From Methylobacterium trifolii (lineage in GTDB: Bacteria; Pseudomonadota; Alphaproteobacteria; Rhizobiales; Beijerinckiaceae): 38,787 nt of DNA. Shown one piece after another: positions 24,194 to 32,447 of the stretch. A program made the translations under genes and the position numbers. The stretch is from contig NZ_BPRB01000011.1 of assembly GCF_022179685.1 (NCBI RefSeq), positions 1 through 38,787 of the forward strand, in the 5' to 3' direction. Positions within the stretch are counted from its first letter, which is position 1; the number at the start of each line of letters is the position of its first letter. The notes under the pieces are model-generated. The model searched no databases. It saw nothing but the letters and a program-made list of their open reading frames with translations, and had not been told where the DNA came from.

Positions 24194-26095
24194 ATGCGGG
24201 CTTCCGTCGCCGACGGACGTGGCGCCGGTTGGGCCCGCGGCGCGCGGGACGGTGACGGGAGCCGGGAGCCGGTGCGGTGCGAGACGCTTGAGCGACGGCA
24301 ACTGTGCAGGGCGCGGCTCGCCTGCAGCCTCGCGCTGCTGCTCTCCACCGTCTCGGTGCCGGCCCTGGCCCAGGCGCCGCGCTTCGACGCGCTCAGCCCC
24401 GTCACGGGCCAGCCCGACAACCCGGGCGCCGGCCAGGAGACCGGCCCGGACGGCCTGCCGAGCCTGCGTCGCGGCGGCCTGTCGGACGGACTTCCGCGCG
24501 CAGGGGCGAACAGTCTTTCCTCCGGCGGCGAATCCGGCGGCGCCAGCTTGGCGCCCGTGAACCCGACCCGCGCGGGGCTCGCCCGCTCCAGCCTCTCCAC
24601 CCTGGAGACGCGGGTGCGCACCTCCACGGGCCGCGTCGGCGTCAATTCCGGGCTGGGTGCCGGGATCGGCACGGGGCTCAACACCGGTCCGGCCTCGGTG
24701 CTGGTGCGCCAGCGCGCGGCCCCGTCCCGCCGCCTCGGCTCGGCCACGCGCAGGGTGACGCAGCAGGCGACCCAGACGCCGACCCTGGACCTGCGCCTCT
24801 CGCCGGTGATCCAGAACGCCGTCGTCGGCGTGCCTCTTCCGCAGCAGACCGTGCCGCTGCTGCTGCGCACGTCGAGCCCGATCCTCGGCCTGCTGACGCC
24901 GGGCCTGCTGCTGGCCAGCACCTTGCGCGAGACGATCTCACCCCTCGACCCGGCCTACGTGCCGCTCGGGATCAAGCTCGGCAGCTTCACCGTGCTGCCG
25001 GCCTTCAGTCAGGGCCTCGGCTACGACACCAATCCGGACCAGATCCGCAAGGAACTCGCCAAAGGCTCGGTGGTCTCGCGCACCGAACTGGAACTGGCCT
25101 TCCGCAGCGACTGGTCGGCGAGCGAGCTGGCAGGCCAGTTGCGCGGCGCCTACCTCGAATTCCCGCAGAACGACGCGGCCAGCCGCCCCAGTGCGGACGG
25201 CGTCGTGAGCCTGCGGATCGACGCCACCCGCGACCTGCGCTTCGACGTGGAGGGCCGCTTCGTCGTCGACAGCCAGCGCACCGGCAGCGTCGACCTCCAG
25301 GGCGCGAGCACCGCGACCAGCCGGCCGCTGATCGCGACCTACGGCACCACGATCGGCGCGACCCAGGCGTTCAACCGCCTGTCGGTGTCCCTGCGCGGCT
25401 CGGTGGACCGCTCCGAGTTCGAGGACGCGCAGCTCTCCGGGGGCGCCGTGTTCCGCCAGAGCGACCGCAACCAGAACCAGTACGGCCTGCGACTGCGCAC
25501 CGCCTACGAACTCTCGCCGACGATCAGCCCTTTCGTCGACGTGCTGGCCGATACCCGCGTCTACGACCTGCGGCGCGATTCCACGGGGGTGCAGCGGGAT
25601 TCGGACGGCGTCGGCGTCACGGCGGGAGCGAGCTTCAACCTGACGCGCTTTCTCACCGGCGAGGTCTCGGCCGGCATGCAACACCGCAGCTACGTCGACC
25701 GTTCGCTCCGGCCGATCGAGGCGCCCCTGCTCAACGCCTCGCTGATCTGGCAGGCGAGCCCGCTCACCAGCCTGCGCCTCGGCTCCGTGACCGCCGTCAG
25801 CGAGACGACGCTGCCCGGATCGAGTGGCGTGATCACCAAGGCCACGACGCTCGAGATGCAGCACGACCTGCTGCGCAACCTCTCGATCGTCGTCGGCGGC
25901 GCCTACCTGACCAACGATTACCAGGGCAGCACGATCCGGGACACGGGCTTCTCGGCCACCGCCCGCCTGGATTACCGCTTCACCCGCTGGCTGACGCTCC
26001 GCGGCACCTACCTCTACCAGCAGATCGACAGTTCGGTCTCCGGCGCGAGTTTTCGCGATAACACCTTCCTGCTCGGGCTGCGGGTGAACCCGTAG
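24194..26095 (+). CDS. outer-membrane beta-barrel protein (BBP2-like)
   Basis: 633 residues as annotated from ATG 24194. The more likely start is GTG 24272, which has GGGAG upstream and gives VRCETLERRQLCRARLACSL followed by the signal core LALLLSTVSVPALAQ. A Pro/Gly-rich low-complexity region of about 200 residues precedes a C-terminal ~380-residue barrel. The barrel opens with GSFTVLPAFSQGLGYDTNPD, the hallmark of the putative beta-barrel porin 2 family. Alternating strands follow, ending RDNTFLLGLRVNP. Such proteins are often found with exopolysaccharide export genes, but none are visible here. The function is not known. Confidence 0.78.
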   Translation: MRASVADGRGAGWARGARDGDGSREPVRCETLERRQLCRARLACSLALLLSTVSVPALAQAPRFDALSPVTGQPDNPGAGQETGPDGLPSLRRGGLSDGLPRAGANSLSSGGESGGASLAPVNPTRAGLARSSLSTLETRVRTSTGRVGVNSGLGAGIGTGLNTGPASVLVRQRAAPSRRLGSATRRVTQQATQTPTLDLRLSPVIQNAVVGVPLPQQTVPLLLRTSSPILGLLTPGLLLASTLRETISPLDPAYVPLGIKLGSFTVLPAFSQGLGYDTNPDQIRKELAKGSVVSRTELELAFRSDWSASELAGQLRGAYLEFPQNDAASRPSADGVVSLRIDATRDLRFDVEGRFVVDSQRTGSVDLQGASTATSRPLIATYGTTIGATQAFNRLSVSLRGSVDRSEFEDAQLSGGAVFRQSDRNQNQYGLRLRTAYELSPTISPFVDVLADTRVYDLRRDSTGVQRDSDGVGVTAGASFNLTRFLTGEVSAGMQHRSYVDRSLRPIEAPLLNASLIWQASPLTSLRLGSVTAVSETTLPGSSGVITKATTLEMQHDLLRNLSIVVGGAYLTNDYQGSTIRDTGFSATARLDYRFTRWLTLRGTYLYQQIDSSVSGASFRDNTFLLGLRVNP

Positions 26096-26114
26096 GCTTC
26101 CCTGTCGCTCTGCT

Positions 26115-26507
26115 TCAGGATCCGGCGATGGCGAGTGCCGCCTGCCGCAACCTGCGGCGTTGGGCGTAGGCGACGAACAGCAGGAGCGTCAGGAGGATCA
26201 GGGGCGGCAGCGCCGTGAGCACCGGGTCCCCCGCCCGCAGGTGGCTCGCCACCGCGCCGACCATGACCAGCGCCAGCAGACCCGCGCCGATGGCGGCGTA
26301 GCCCCGGAACAGCAGCAGCGCCGCACCGATCACCTGGGCGGCGCCGACCGCGTACATCAGCCACGGGTCGTATTCGAAGTGCCGGAAGCCCGCGACCTCG
26401 AATTCGGAGGCGATGAGCTTCATGCCGCCGGCCACCGCGAAGCCCGCGGCCAGGAGCCAGCGCAGGGTCGCGCCGGCGATGCGCGCCCGCGGCCCGGTCC
26501 CCGGCAT
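26115..26507 (-). CDS. DoxX-like membrane protein
   Basis: A 130-residue protein with four predicted membrane helices. The DoxX/DoxD pattern is seen in LRWLLAAGFAVAGGMKLIAS, the loop FRHFEYDPWLMYAVGAAQVI, and GALLLFRGYAAIGAGLLALV. Family members are small integral proteins with diverse or unknown redox-linked roles. Its ATG shares a base with the stop of the upstream lipoprotein gene (TGATG), so the two are translationally coupled. It ends 20 bp from the convergent beta-barrel gene. Confidence 0.85.
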   Translation of the reverse strand: MPGTGPRARIAGATLRWLLAAGFAVAGGMKLIASEFEVAGFRHFEYDPWLMYAVGAAQVIGAALLLFRGYAAIGAGLLALVMVGAVASHLRAGDPVLTALPPLILLTLLLFVAYAQRRRLRQAALAIAGS

Positions 26508-27100
26508 CAGCGCACCAGGGCGAGCGATGCGCCGGACTTGGTCAAAGCGCCGTCGAGGGCGCCCCCGCCCTGCCTCAGCCGCGCCGCCACGGTGCCACCG
26601 GCCTGGTAGAGGTAGACCTCCCCATCGCGAAAGTCCCAGGCCGAGACGCGGGCGAGGTCCTTGTTCGGGCAGCCCGCGGCGGAGGCCTTGTAGAGGTCGA
26701 GCGCCGGCGCGCTCGACAGGGTCACCTTGCAGCTCGCGCCGGTGGCGTCCTTCGCGTCCCAGGTGCCGACCACGGCCGAGCGCCCGCTCGCCACCACCGG
26801 AGGCGGAGGCGGCGGGGCCAGGACCGGCTCGGCGATGACGTTGGAGGGCGGCGGCGGGGCGAGGCCCGCCTGGGCGCCGACCGGGGGGCCGGCGTCCGGC
26901 GAGGCCGCGACGCCCGGCGGCGGCGCGAGGGGAGCCGAGGTTACGGCGCCCGATGGCAGGGCCGGCACCGTGTCGAGGGCGGCCTGCGCTCCGGGGCCGG
27001 GTCCGCGGGTGCGGGGGCCGTCGAGGCGCTGGGAGGCGCAGGCCCCGAGGCTCGCGGCGAGGCAGAGAACGGCGATCGTCGGCAGGTTCAAACGCGGCAT
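26507..27100 (-). CDS. AprI/Inh-type metalloprotease-inhibitor lipoprotein
   Basis: 197 residues. The N-terminus is a lipoprotein signal with lipobox LGAC (Cys21). A disordered Pro/Ala-rich linker of ~90 residues follows, with runs of four to six prolines. The C-terminal ~95 residues match the Inh fold: VVGTWDAKDATGASCKVTLS, then a second Cys in AAGCPNKDLA and WDFRDGEVYLY, giving one likely disulfide. Inh proteins inhibit serralysin-type metalloproteases in the periplasm. No such protease gene is in view, so it may protect against foreign or distant enzymes. It is coupled to the downstream DoxX gene by TGATG overlap. Confidence 0.8.
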   Translation of the reverse strand: MPRLNLPTIAVLCLAASLGACASQRLDGPRTRGPGPGAQAALDTVPALPSGAVTSAPLAPPPGVAASPDAGPPVGAQAGLAPPPPSNVIAEPVLAPPPPPPVVASGRSAVVGTWDAKDATGASCKVTLSSAPALDLYKASAAGCPNKDLARVSAWDFRDGEVYLYQAGGTVAARLRQGGGALDGALTKSGASLALVR

Positions 27101-27366
27101 CGATCCACTTTCCCGGTGCCCTCCCCTCGGGCGCCCTCGCCGGCCTGCCTCACCGGCAATTGCGCTGCCCGCAAGGCGGCGGGCGGAGGAGGGCCGGGGG
27201 ACGCCTGCTTTTCACGGGGGTGTGGCGGGGCGGCCTCAGTGACGGCTTCGCTCCCGCGCGGGCCTGAAGGCCTTTCGCATGCACCATATCGGAGCCGTCT
27301 CAGGCTTGCGTGAACCGGACGCCGTCCTCGCCGTTGTCTCCGCACAATCCTCAGGAGGACGGAACC

Positions 27367-27501
27367 ATGCAGCCCAAGTGGATGACGTTGCCGGAGATCG
27401 CCCTCGACCGGCATCTCTCGCTGGATCAGGCCCTCAGACTGGTTGATTCGGCGGATTGTCCGAAGGTCTTCAGGACGGAAGGCACGGTCTACTTCATCTG
27501 A
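27367..27501 (+). CDS. 44-residue small protein
   Basis: The product starts MQPKWMTLPEIALDRHLSLD and contains QALRLVDSADCPKVFRTEG before ending TVYFI. A strong Shine-Dalgarno (AGGAGG, about 9 bases upstream of the ATG) and a clear terminator hairpin starting 16 bp after the stop mark it as a genuine gene; the longer upstream frame is rejected. It is soluble, with one Cys and a mixed alpha/beta pattern. I recognise no family. It is monocistronic. Confidence 0.65.
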   Translation: MQPKWMTLPEIALDRHLSLDQALRLVDSADCPKVFRTEGTVYFI

Positions 27502-27805
27502 CAGCGCAGCCTTCGCAAGGCCCGCCCGGCACCCCGTCGCGGCGGGCCTTTCCGTCTCCGGGCCTCGGCCCCACCGGTATGCCAGGACGTGCCGGGGCCG
27601 GCGGCGGGCCGAACGGGGCTGGGGAGCACGATGCCCGGCCCGCCGGCCGCCCGGCGTTCGGACCGGAACGCGAGCGGCGCCGTAAACCTCGCATCCGCGT
27701 GTTTCCCGAATGTCTCCGCTGCGACCGCCCGCCTCCGGAAACCCGTTGGTAAGCCTGCTGCGCGAGGGTGCCGGGACGACAGCCGCCCTGGGGACGCGAC
27801 AGCTC
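27502..27805. other. 304-bp intergenic region
   Basis: Apart from the terminator of the upstream 44-residue gene at 27517-27554, I see no protein gene, RNA or repeat here. The last ~100 bp presumably hold the promoter of the next small gene. Confidence 0.5.
27517..27554 (+). terminator. intrinsic-like terminator
   Basis: AAGGCCCGCC and GGCGGGCCTT form a perfect 10-bp stem with a 14-base loop, followed by a short TTCC. It lies 16 bp after the 44-residue gene. Confidence 0.7.
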
Positions 27806-28018
27806 ATGATGACCAAGGACCAGCTCGCTGCCGAGCTGAAGCGCATCGCCACGAGCCAGATCAGCGACATCACGCGGGCGGTCAAGGAAGGCCAGAAATC
27901 GATCGCCCTCAACGAGGTGCGGGACATGGCCCGCCGCCTCGACCTGTTGGCCGACGCCTTCCATCCGCGCGCGCCCTCCCCCGTCGAAGCGGCACCAGCC
28001 GTTGCCGGAGCCGCCTGA
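27806..28018 (+). CDS. small helical protein of unknown function
   Basis: About 70 residues from the first of two adjacent ATGs (27806 or 27809). The sequence begins MMTKDQLAAELKRIATSQIS, continues as a predicted long helix (DITRAVKEGQKSIALNEVRD, MARRLDLLADAF) and ends in a Pro/Ala-rich tail. The frame extends upstream to 27710, but that part is Pro/Arg-rich and lacks a ribosome site. No family recognised. It lies 52 bp upstream of the DUF6894-like gene on the same strand and may be co-transcribed. Confidence 0.5.
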   Translation: MMTKDQLAAELKRIATSQISDITRAVKEGQKSIALNEVRDMARRLDLLADAFHPRAPSPVEAAPAVAGAA

Positions 28019-28070
28019 GCAGCCGCCCCGGCCCCCGGAACCCGGCCCCAGGAACAGGGAGCGCCCGACC

Positions 28071-28502
28071 ATGATCCGCGTGTTCTTCAACATCCGCCTC
28101 GACGACGCCTACCTCCCCGAGCCCAGGGGCCAGATGGTCCGCGACGCCGCGGAGGCGCGTCTGGTGGCGCGCACCATCGTCCGCCGGCTCGTGGCCGAGC
28201 ATGGCGGCGAGCCGCGCCTGCTGAATGCGGTGATGGCGATGACCCTGGAGGACGGCACCAGCCTCCTCGACCTGTCGTTCTTCGAGGCGCTCTACGTGCC
28301 CGTGGAGGCGCAGGCCTCCGTCGGCACGGAGCTGCGCCGCGCAGCGGCGGTTCGCCCGCCGACGTTCCTGTCGGCCGCACGCCTGCGCGCTGCCCTCGCG
28401 CTCCTGCTGCCGCGCCTGCGCGCCTGGGGCGCCCTGCGCGCGGACCGGGTCCGGCGCGATCAGCAGGTCCGGACGCGGCTCGCCTTCGAGCCTGCGGCCT
28501 GA
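28071..28502 (+). CDS. DUF6894-like small protein
   Basis: 143 residues from the ATG at 28071, with GGGAG upstream. The N-terminal pattern MIRVFFNIRLDDAYLPEPRG followed by a helix rich in Ala and Arg (DAAEARLVARTIVRRLVAEH) resembles the DUF6894 proteins abundant in methylobacteria (R-x-F-F-N, then a charged helix). The C-terminal ~50 residues are a basic Leu/Arg-rich helix not typical of that family. Function unknown. It may be co-transcribed with the preceding small helical protein. Confidence 0.6.
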   Translation: MIRVFFNIRLDDAYLPEPRGQMVRDAAEARLVARTIVRRLVAEHGGEPRLLNAVMAMTLEDGTSLLDLSFFEALYVPVEAQASVGTELRRAAAVRPPTFLSAARLRAALALLLPRLRAWGALRADRVRRDQQVRTRLAFEPAA

Positions 28503-28541
28503 CGCCCCTCCGACCGGGCACGCGCCGAAACCGCAAAAGAA

Positions 28542-28985
28542 TCAGCCGAACAGATCGACCGTGCTGAACCCGCGGCCCTCCAGGCGCTCGGCCAGCACGC
28601 GCCGGTGGCAGCGCTCGGGGTCGCGCTCGAAGCAGAGCAGGCAAGTCGGCGCGGCCTCGGCCATCACTGCTAGTTCGTCGAGGGCTAGGCTCCCGTCCGC
28701 GGTATCCAGCACGGCCTCGCAATAGATCGCCCGCATCAGCTCGGGATCGTGTGCGCGGGCGGCCTCGCGCCCGGCCTTCGGCGTGCCGAGGCCGCGCAGG
28801 TGCGCGTAGGCGAGCCCCGCCTCCTCGACGCCTGCCTTGAGGGCGCCCTTGGAAAAGCCGCGCTTGCGCGAGTTGGCCACCGCCCGCACGTCGGCGAGCA
28901 GGGCGACGCCCGCATCGCTCAGGGCCGCGTTCAGCCGCTCCGGATCGAGCCCTTCGTAGCCTATGGTGAACAGGGTCTTACCCAC
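28542..28985 (-). CDS. DUF488 family protein
   Basis: 147 residues matching DUF488: LFTIGYEGLDPERLNAALSD at the N-terminus, DVRAVANSRKRGFSK, then LRGLGTPKAGR. The C-terminal CLLCFERDPERCHRRVLAE has the conserved Cys and His residues. The family is widespread and uncharacterised; the conserved CLLC...CHR segment hints at metal or nucleic-acid related chemistry, but this is not established. It is divergent from the lysozyme gene and probably monocistronic. Confidence 0.87.
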   Translation of the reverse strand: MGKTLFTIGYEGLDPERLNAALSDAGVALLADVRAVANSRKRGFSKGALKAGVEEAGLAYAHLRGLGTPKAGREAARAHDPELMRAIYCEAVLDTADGSLALDELAVMAEAAPTCLLCFERDPERCHRRVLAERLEGRGFSTVDLFG

Positions 28986-29163
28986 GGCGGACCGTCCGAA
29001 GATGCGAGGCGAGGCCAGAGCTTACGACCGCTTTGCCGCCTCGCGCCAGGGGACGGAGCGGGGATCGCCGGGCCGGATGTGCCTTGCGCGCAACGGGTTC
29101 CGGAATTCTGCCGCATTGCCAGCAAAGGTCTGTTAACCGCGCGGGGGGCATCGAATACGCCTG

Positions 29164-30060
29164 TTGTGGCACTTCTCGCGGATGGCGGGCCGGGCATCGA
29201 TGTCGCTGAGGAACCTCCTGTCCACGATGTCGGGCGCCCGTCGGGGCGCCGTCGGCGGCCTCGCCCGGTGGGCCCTGTCGGCGGCCCTGCTCGCAAGCCT
29301 CGCCGCCTGCGCCTCCAACAACGACTTCTACCCTACCAAGGGCGACGCCAAGCCCCATCCGGGCGTCGCGCGGGCCAAGCAGCACCCGATCCAGGGCATC
29401 GACATCTCCAAGTGGCAGGGGCCGATCGACTGGGCCTCCGTGCGGGGTGCCGGCACCCAGTTCGCCTTCATCAAGGCGACCGAGGGCGGCGACCACGTCG
29501 ACGAGCGTTTTCGCGACAACTGGGACGGGGCGGGCCGGGCCGGGGTGCCGCGGGGGGCCTACCACTTCGTGTTCTGGTGCCGCTCGGCCAAGGAGCAGAT
29601 GGACTGGTTCAAGAAGAACGTCCCCAACGATCCCACCGCCCTGCCCCCCGTCCTGGACGTGGAGTGGAACGGTCATTCCCAGACCTGCCCGAAGAAGCTG
29701 CCCCGGGCCGAGGCCCTGGCGATGACGCGCTACATGCTGGAGGAGATGGAGCGCTACACCGGCAAGCGTCCGATCATCTACACCGACATCACCTTCCACA
29801 AGGACGTGCTTGAGGGCGAACTGCCGGACTATCCCCACTGGCTGCGCTCCACCGCTGCCGAGCCAGAGCAGCGCTTCTCCAACCGGAAGTGGATGCTCTG
29901 GCAGTTCACCTCCACCGGCCGGGTGCCGGGGGTGCGCGGCGACGTGGACCGCAACGCCTTCTACGGCACGCCCAACGAGTGGGCCTCGTTCCTCTCCACC
30001 GATTGCGACCCGCGCGAGCACGGGCGCCTGACCCAGCAGGGTCTCTGCACCGGCAAGTAG
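29164..30060 (+). CDS. GH25 lysozyme-like lipoprotein
   Basis: Up to 298 residues; alternative starts at ATG 29182, 29200 or 29227 are possible and none has a clear Shine-Dalgarno. The signal ends in lipobox LAAC (Cys49). The catalytic domain shows GIDISKWQGPIDW (Asp80), FIKATEGG, AYHFVFW, VLDVEWNG (Asp165, Glu167) and LWQFTSTG, the ordered GH25 motifs. GH25 enzymes cut the beta-1,4 bond between N-acetylmuramic acid and N-acetylglucosamine. Lipid anchoring places it at the inner leaflet of the outer membrane or on the inner membrane, suggesting cell-wall remodelling rather than attack. The Cys in FWCR and QTCPKK may form a disulfide. A GTTAACC motif lies at 29132-29138, 26 bp upstream. Confidence 0.9.
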   Translation: MWHFSRMAGRASMSLRNLLSTMSGARRGAVGGLARWALSAALLASLAACASNNDFYPTKGDAKPHPGVARAKQHPIQGIDISKWQGPIDWASVRGAGTQFAFIKATEGGDHVDERFRDNWDGAGRAGVPRGAYHFVFWCRSAKEQMDWFKKNVPNDPTALPPVLDVEWNGHSQTCPKKLPRAEALAMTRYMLEEMERYTGKRPIIYTDITFHKDVLEGELPDYPHWLRSTAAEPEQRFSNRKWMLWQFTSTGRVPGVRGDVDRNAFYGTPNEWASFLSTDCDPREHGRLTQQGLCTGK

Positions 30061-30251
30061 GCTTTCTGCGCCCAACGTCCGGGCGGCGGATGCTCCGGTC
30101 CAAATTGTATCCTGGATCGGCGCGTCCTCGATAAGACCCTGATTCGACCGGCGGATCGGCAAATTCGTGCGCCTTTAGTCCACTATCGTACAGACCGGCA
30201 TTGGGAAAGCGTGCTGTAGGAGTTCGATCCAGACCGTCTGTCACCGGGACC

Positions 30252-31067
30252 ATGCAGCCTGCATCGATCGCCCTGTTCGAGGGAAACCTTCTGCTCAAGG
30301 CGCTGCGGGAAACGGATCGCGCGCTGCTCCTGCCCCATCTCGACGCGTCCATCTGCCGGAAGGGCGACACGCTGTTCGAGGCGGGCGCCGAGGTCACACG
30401 GATCACCTTCCCCTGCGACCACACGGTGATCACGCTGCTGATCGCGATGATGGACGGGGGCAGCGCCGAAACCGCCACGATCGGCCGCGAGGGCGCGGTC
30501 GGCGGCGTCGTCAGCAACGGCCGCGTACCGGCCTCGACCCATGCCGTGGCGCAGATCGGCGGGCCGATCCTGCGCATGGACGCGGTGCGGTTGCAGGAGG
30601 CCAAGCGCAGGTCCCCTGCCCTGCGCGACCTGTTCGTCCGCTACTCCGACTGCCTGCTGGCCCAGGTGCTGCAGTCGGTGGCCTGCAACGCCCTGCACCC
30701 GATCGAGCAGCGCTGCCTGCGCTGGCTCCTGACCCTTCAGGACCGCCTCGGCACCGACGTGCTGCCGGTAACGCACGAACTCCTCGCGGCGATGCTGGGC
30801 GTGCAGCGCACCTACCTCACGCGCATCCTGCGCCTCCTCCAGGAGCAGGGGCAGATCAAGGTCGGGCGCGGGCGCATCACCATCCTCGACCGCGCCGAGA
30901 TGGAGTCAGCGGCCTGCGAGTGCCACGGCCGCATCCGCGAGCATTTCGAGACCGTCCTCGGCGCGGTCTACGGCACGGACGGCTTGGTGGCGGTCGATCC
31001 GCCCGATCCCATCGAGGGCGCGGTGGAACCCGATCCGCTGCACACGGTCCGCAAGGCGCGGCGCTGA
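30252..31067 (+). CDS. Crp/Fnr-family transcriptional regulator
   Basis: About 271 residues from the ATG at 30252 (MQPASIALFEGNLLLKALRE). An N-terminal cyclic-nucleotide-binding-like barrel (FEAGAEVTRITFPCDHTVIT) precedes the long dimerisation helix. The C-terminal winged helix is LPVTHELLAAMLGVQRTYLTRILRLL. There is no N-terminal Cys cluster, so it is not an oxygen-sensing FNR. The barrel lacks an obvious cAMP-binding signature, so the signal is unknown. The upstream gap 30061-30251 is locally AT-rich and likely holds the promoter. The C-terminal extension after the HTH has a CECHG segment. Confidence 0.87.
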   Translation: MQPASIALFEGNLLLKALRETDRALLLPHLDASICRKGDTLFEAGAEVTRITFPCDHTVITLLIAMMDGGSAETATIGREGAVGGVVSNGRVPASTHAVAQIGGPILRMDAVRLQEAKRRSPALRDLFVRYSDCLLAQVLQSVACNALHPIEQRCLRWLLTLQDRLGTDVLPVTHELLAAMLGVQRTYLTRILRLLQEQGQIKVGRGRITILDRAEMESAACECHGRIREHFETVLGAVYGTDGLVAVDPPDPIEGAVEPDPLHTVRKARR

Positions 31068-31173
31068 CGCATCGACCGGAGACGCGGACATCGTCTTTCG
31101 GGAATCCGCCAGACGTAACCGGCCTGCCGCCATCGCCGAAGACCCGTCGTGCATGATCGACGGTGCAGGTCCG

Positions 31174-32439
31174 ATGAGAATCTCGATCGTCGCCTTCGGC
31201 AGCCACGGCGACGTGCTCCCGTTCGTGGCGCTCGCGCACACGTTGGTGCGGCGCGGGCATCGTGTCGGCCTCGCGGTCCCGCCGTCGTTCGAAGGGATCG
31301 GGCGGCGGGCCGGGCTCGACGTCCACGCCCTCGGAAAACCCGAGGACTACGAGGCCGTGAACGCGGACGCGCGGCTCTGGAACGCGAAGGCCGGGGCGCG
31401 CATCCTGTTCGGCCTCGCGGTGCGGCTGGCGCGCCCGGCCTACGATCGCACCGCGGCCGAGGCCGGCGCCGCGCGTACGAGCGGGGAGCCCTTCGTCACT
31501 GTGGCCTCGACCCTGAGCTTCGGACCGCGCATCGCGCAGGAACGGCTCGGCGTGCGAGTGGTCACGACCCACCTCTCGCCCTTCCTGATGCGCAGCCGTT
31601 TCGCGCCGCCGATCCTGCCCGGCCTTGACCTGCCCGCCTGGCTGCCGGCCCGCGCCGTGCACGCGATCCAGCGCAACGTGGACCGGTTCGTCGTGGATCC
31701 CGCGCGGCTGCCGCCCCTGAACGCGGTGCGGGCCGAATTCGGGCTCCGTCCGATCGCCCGCCTGACCGACTGGCTGCCGTCGCCCGATGGCCTGCTGCTG
31801 ATGGTCCCGCCCTGGTTCGCCCCGCCACAAGTGGATTGGCCGGCGCAGACCGTGCAGGCGAACTTTCCCCGCGCCGACCGCTTCGGCGACGAACCCGAAT
31901 TGAGCGGGGGCCTGCGCGCGTTCCTCGACGGGGGACCGCCCCCGATCGCCGTGACCTGCGGCTCGTCGATGCGCCACGGGCTGCCATTCTTCACAGCGAT
32001 GGCGGAGGCCTGCGTGAGGATCGGCCGGCGGGCCCTCCTGGTCTCCGCGCGGCCGGAGCAGGTTCCCCCGATCCTGCCGCCGGGCGTCCTGCACGTGCCC
32101 TACGCGCCGTTCGGCCAGCTCCTGCCGCTCTGCGCCGGCCTCGTCCACCATGGCGGCATCGGCACGACGGCGGAGGCGCTGGCCGCAGGCATCCCGCAGT
32201 TCGTCGTCCCGAACGCCTTCGACCAGTTCGACAACGCCGCCCGCCTCGTGCGCCTCGGCGTCGGCCGGCGCCTCGACCGGGCGTACGTCACGGCAGAGCG
32301 CGCCGCCGCGACCCTCGACGCTCTCCTGAACGACCCCGCCATCGCGGCGGCCTGCGCACTGGCACGAGCCCGCATGGAGGCGGAAGACGGGATCGCGGCG
32401 GCCTGCGATGCGATCGAGGCTGCCGCTCTCCGTCCCTGA
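31174..32439 (+). CDS. UGT-like glycosyltransferase (GT1)
   Basis: About 421 residues from the ATG at 31174 (MRISIVAFGSHGDVLPFVAL), a normal GT1 N-terminus; an upstream ATG at 31153 adds seven residues. The C-terminal donor-binding motif is clear: VHHGGIGTTAEALAAGIPQF, then VPNAFDQFDNAARLVRLGVG. This is the sterol/macrolide glucosyltransferase-rhamnosyltransferase type that glycosylates small lipophilic acceptors with nucleotide sugars. Acceptor unknown. The stop codon lies in a 14-bp palindrome shared with the convergent epoxide-hydrolase-like gene. Confidence 0.88.
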   Translation: MRISIVAFGSHGDVLPFVALAHTLVRRGHRVGLAVPPSFEGIGRRAGLDVHALGKPEDYEAVNADARLWNAKAGARILFGLAVRLARPAYDRTAAEAGAARTSGEPFVTVASTLSFGPRIAQERLGVRVVTTHLSPFLMRSRFAPPILPGLDLPAWLPARAVHAIQRNVDRFVVDPARLPPLNAVRAEFGLRPIARLTDWLPSPDGLLLMVPPWFAPPQVDWPAQTVQANFPRADRFGDEPELSGGLRAFLDGGPPPIAVTCGSSMRHGLPFFTAMAEACVRIGRRALLVSARPEQVPPILPPGVLHVPYAPFGQLLPLCAGLVHHGGIGTTAEALAAGIPQFVVPNAFDQFDNAARLVRLGVGRRLDRAYVTAERAAATLDALLNDPAIAAACALARARMEAEDGIAAACDAIEAAALRP

Positions 32440-32447
32440 CGTCAGGG
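32434..32447. repeat. 14-bp perfect palindrome spanning two convergent stop codons
   Basis: CCCTGACGTCAGGG has no loop. The TGA of the glycosyltransferase (32437-32439) and the TCA complementing the TGA of the convergent hydrolase (32442-32444) are symmetrical parts of it. Only two bases separate the genes. Both coding ends and a possible regulatory or terminator-like signal are thus compressed into 14 bp. Confidence 0.75.

Noticed and set aside
27088..27927. A 279-codon minus-strand frame across the small-protein region
   Set aside because: Low-complexity Arg/Pro-rich translation; it crosses a terminator and two plus-strand small genes with good ribosome sites.
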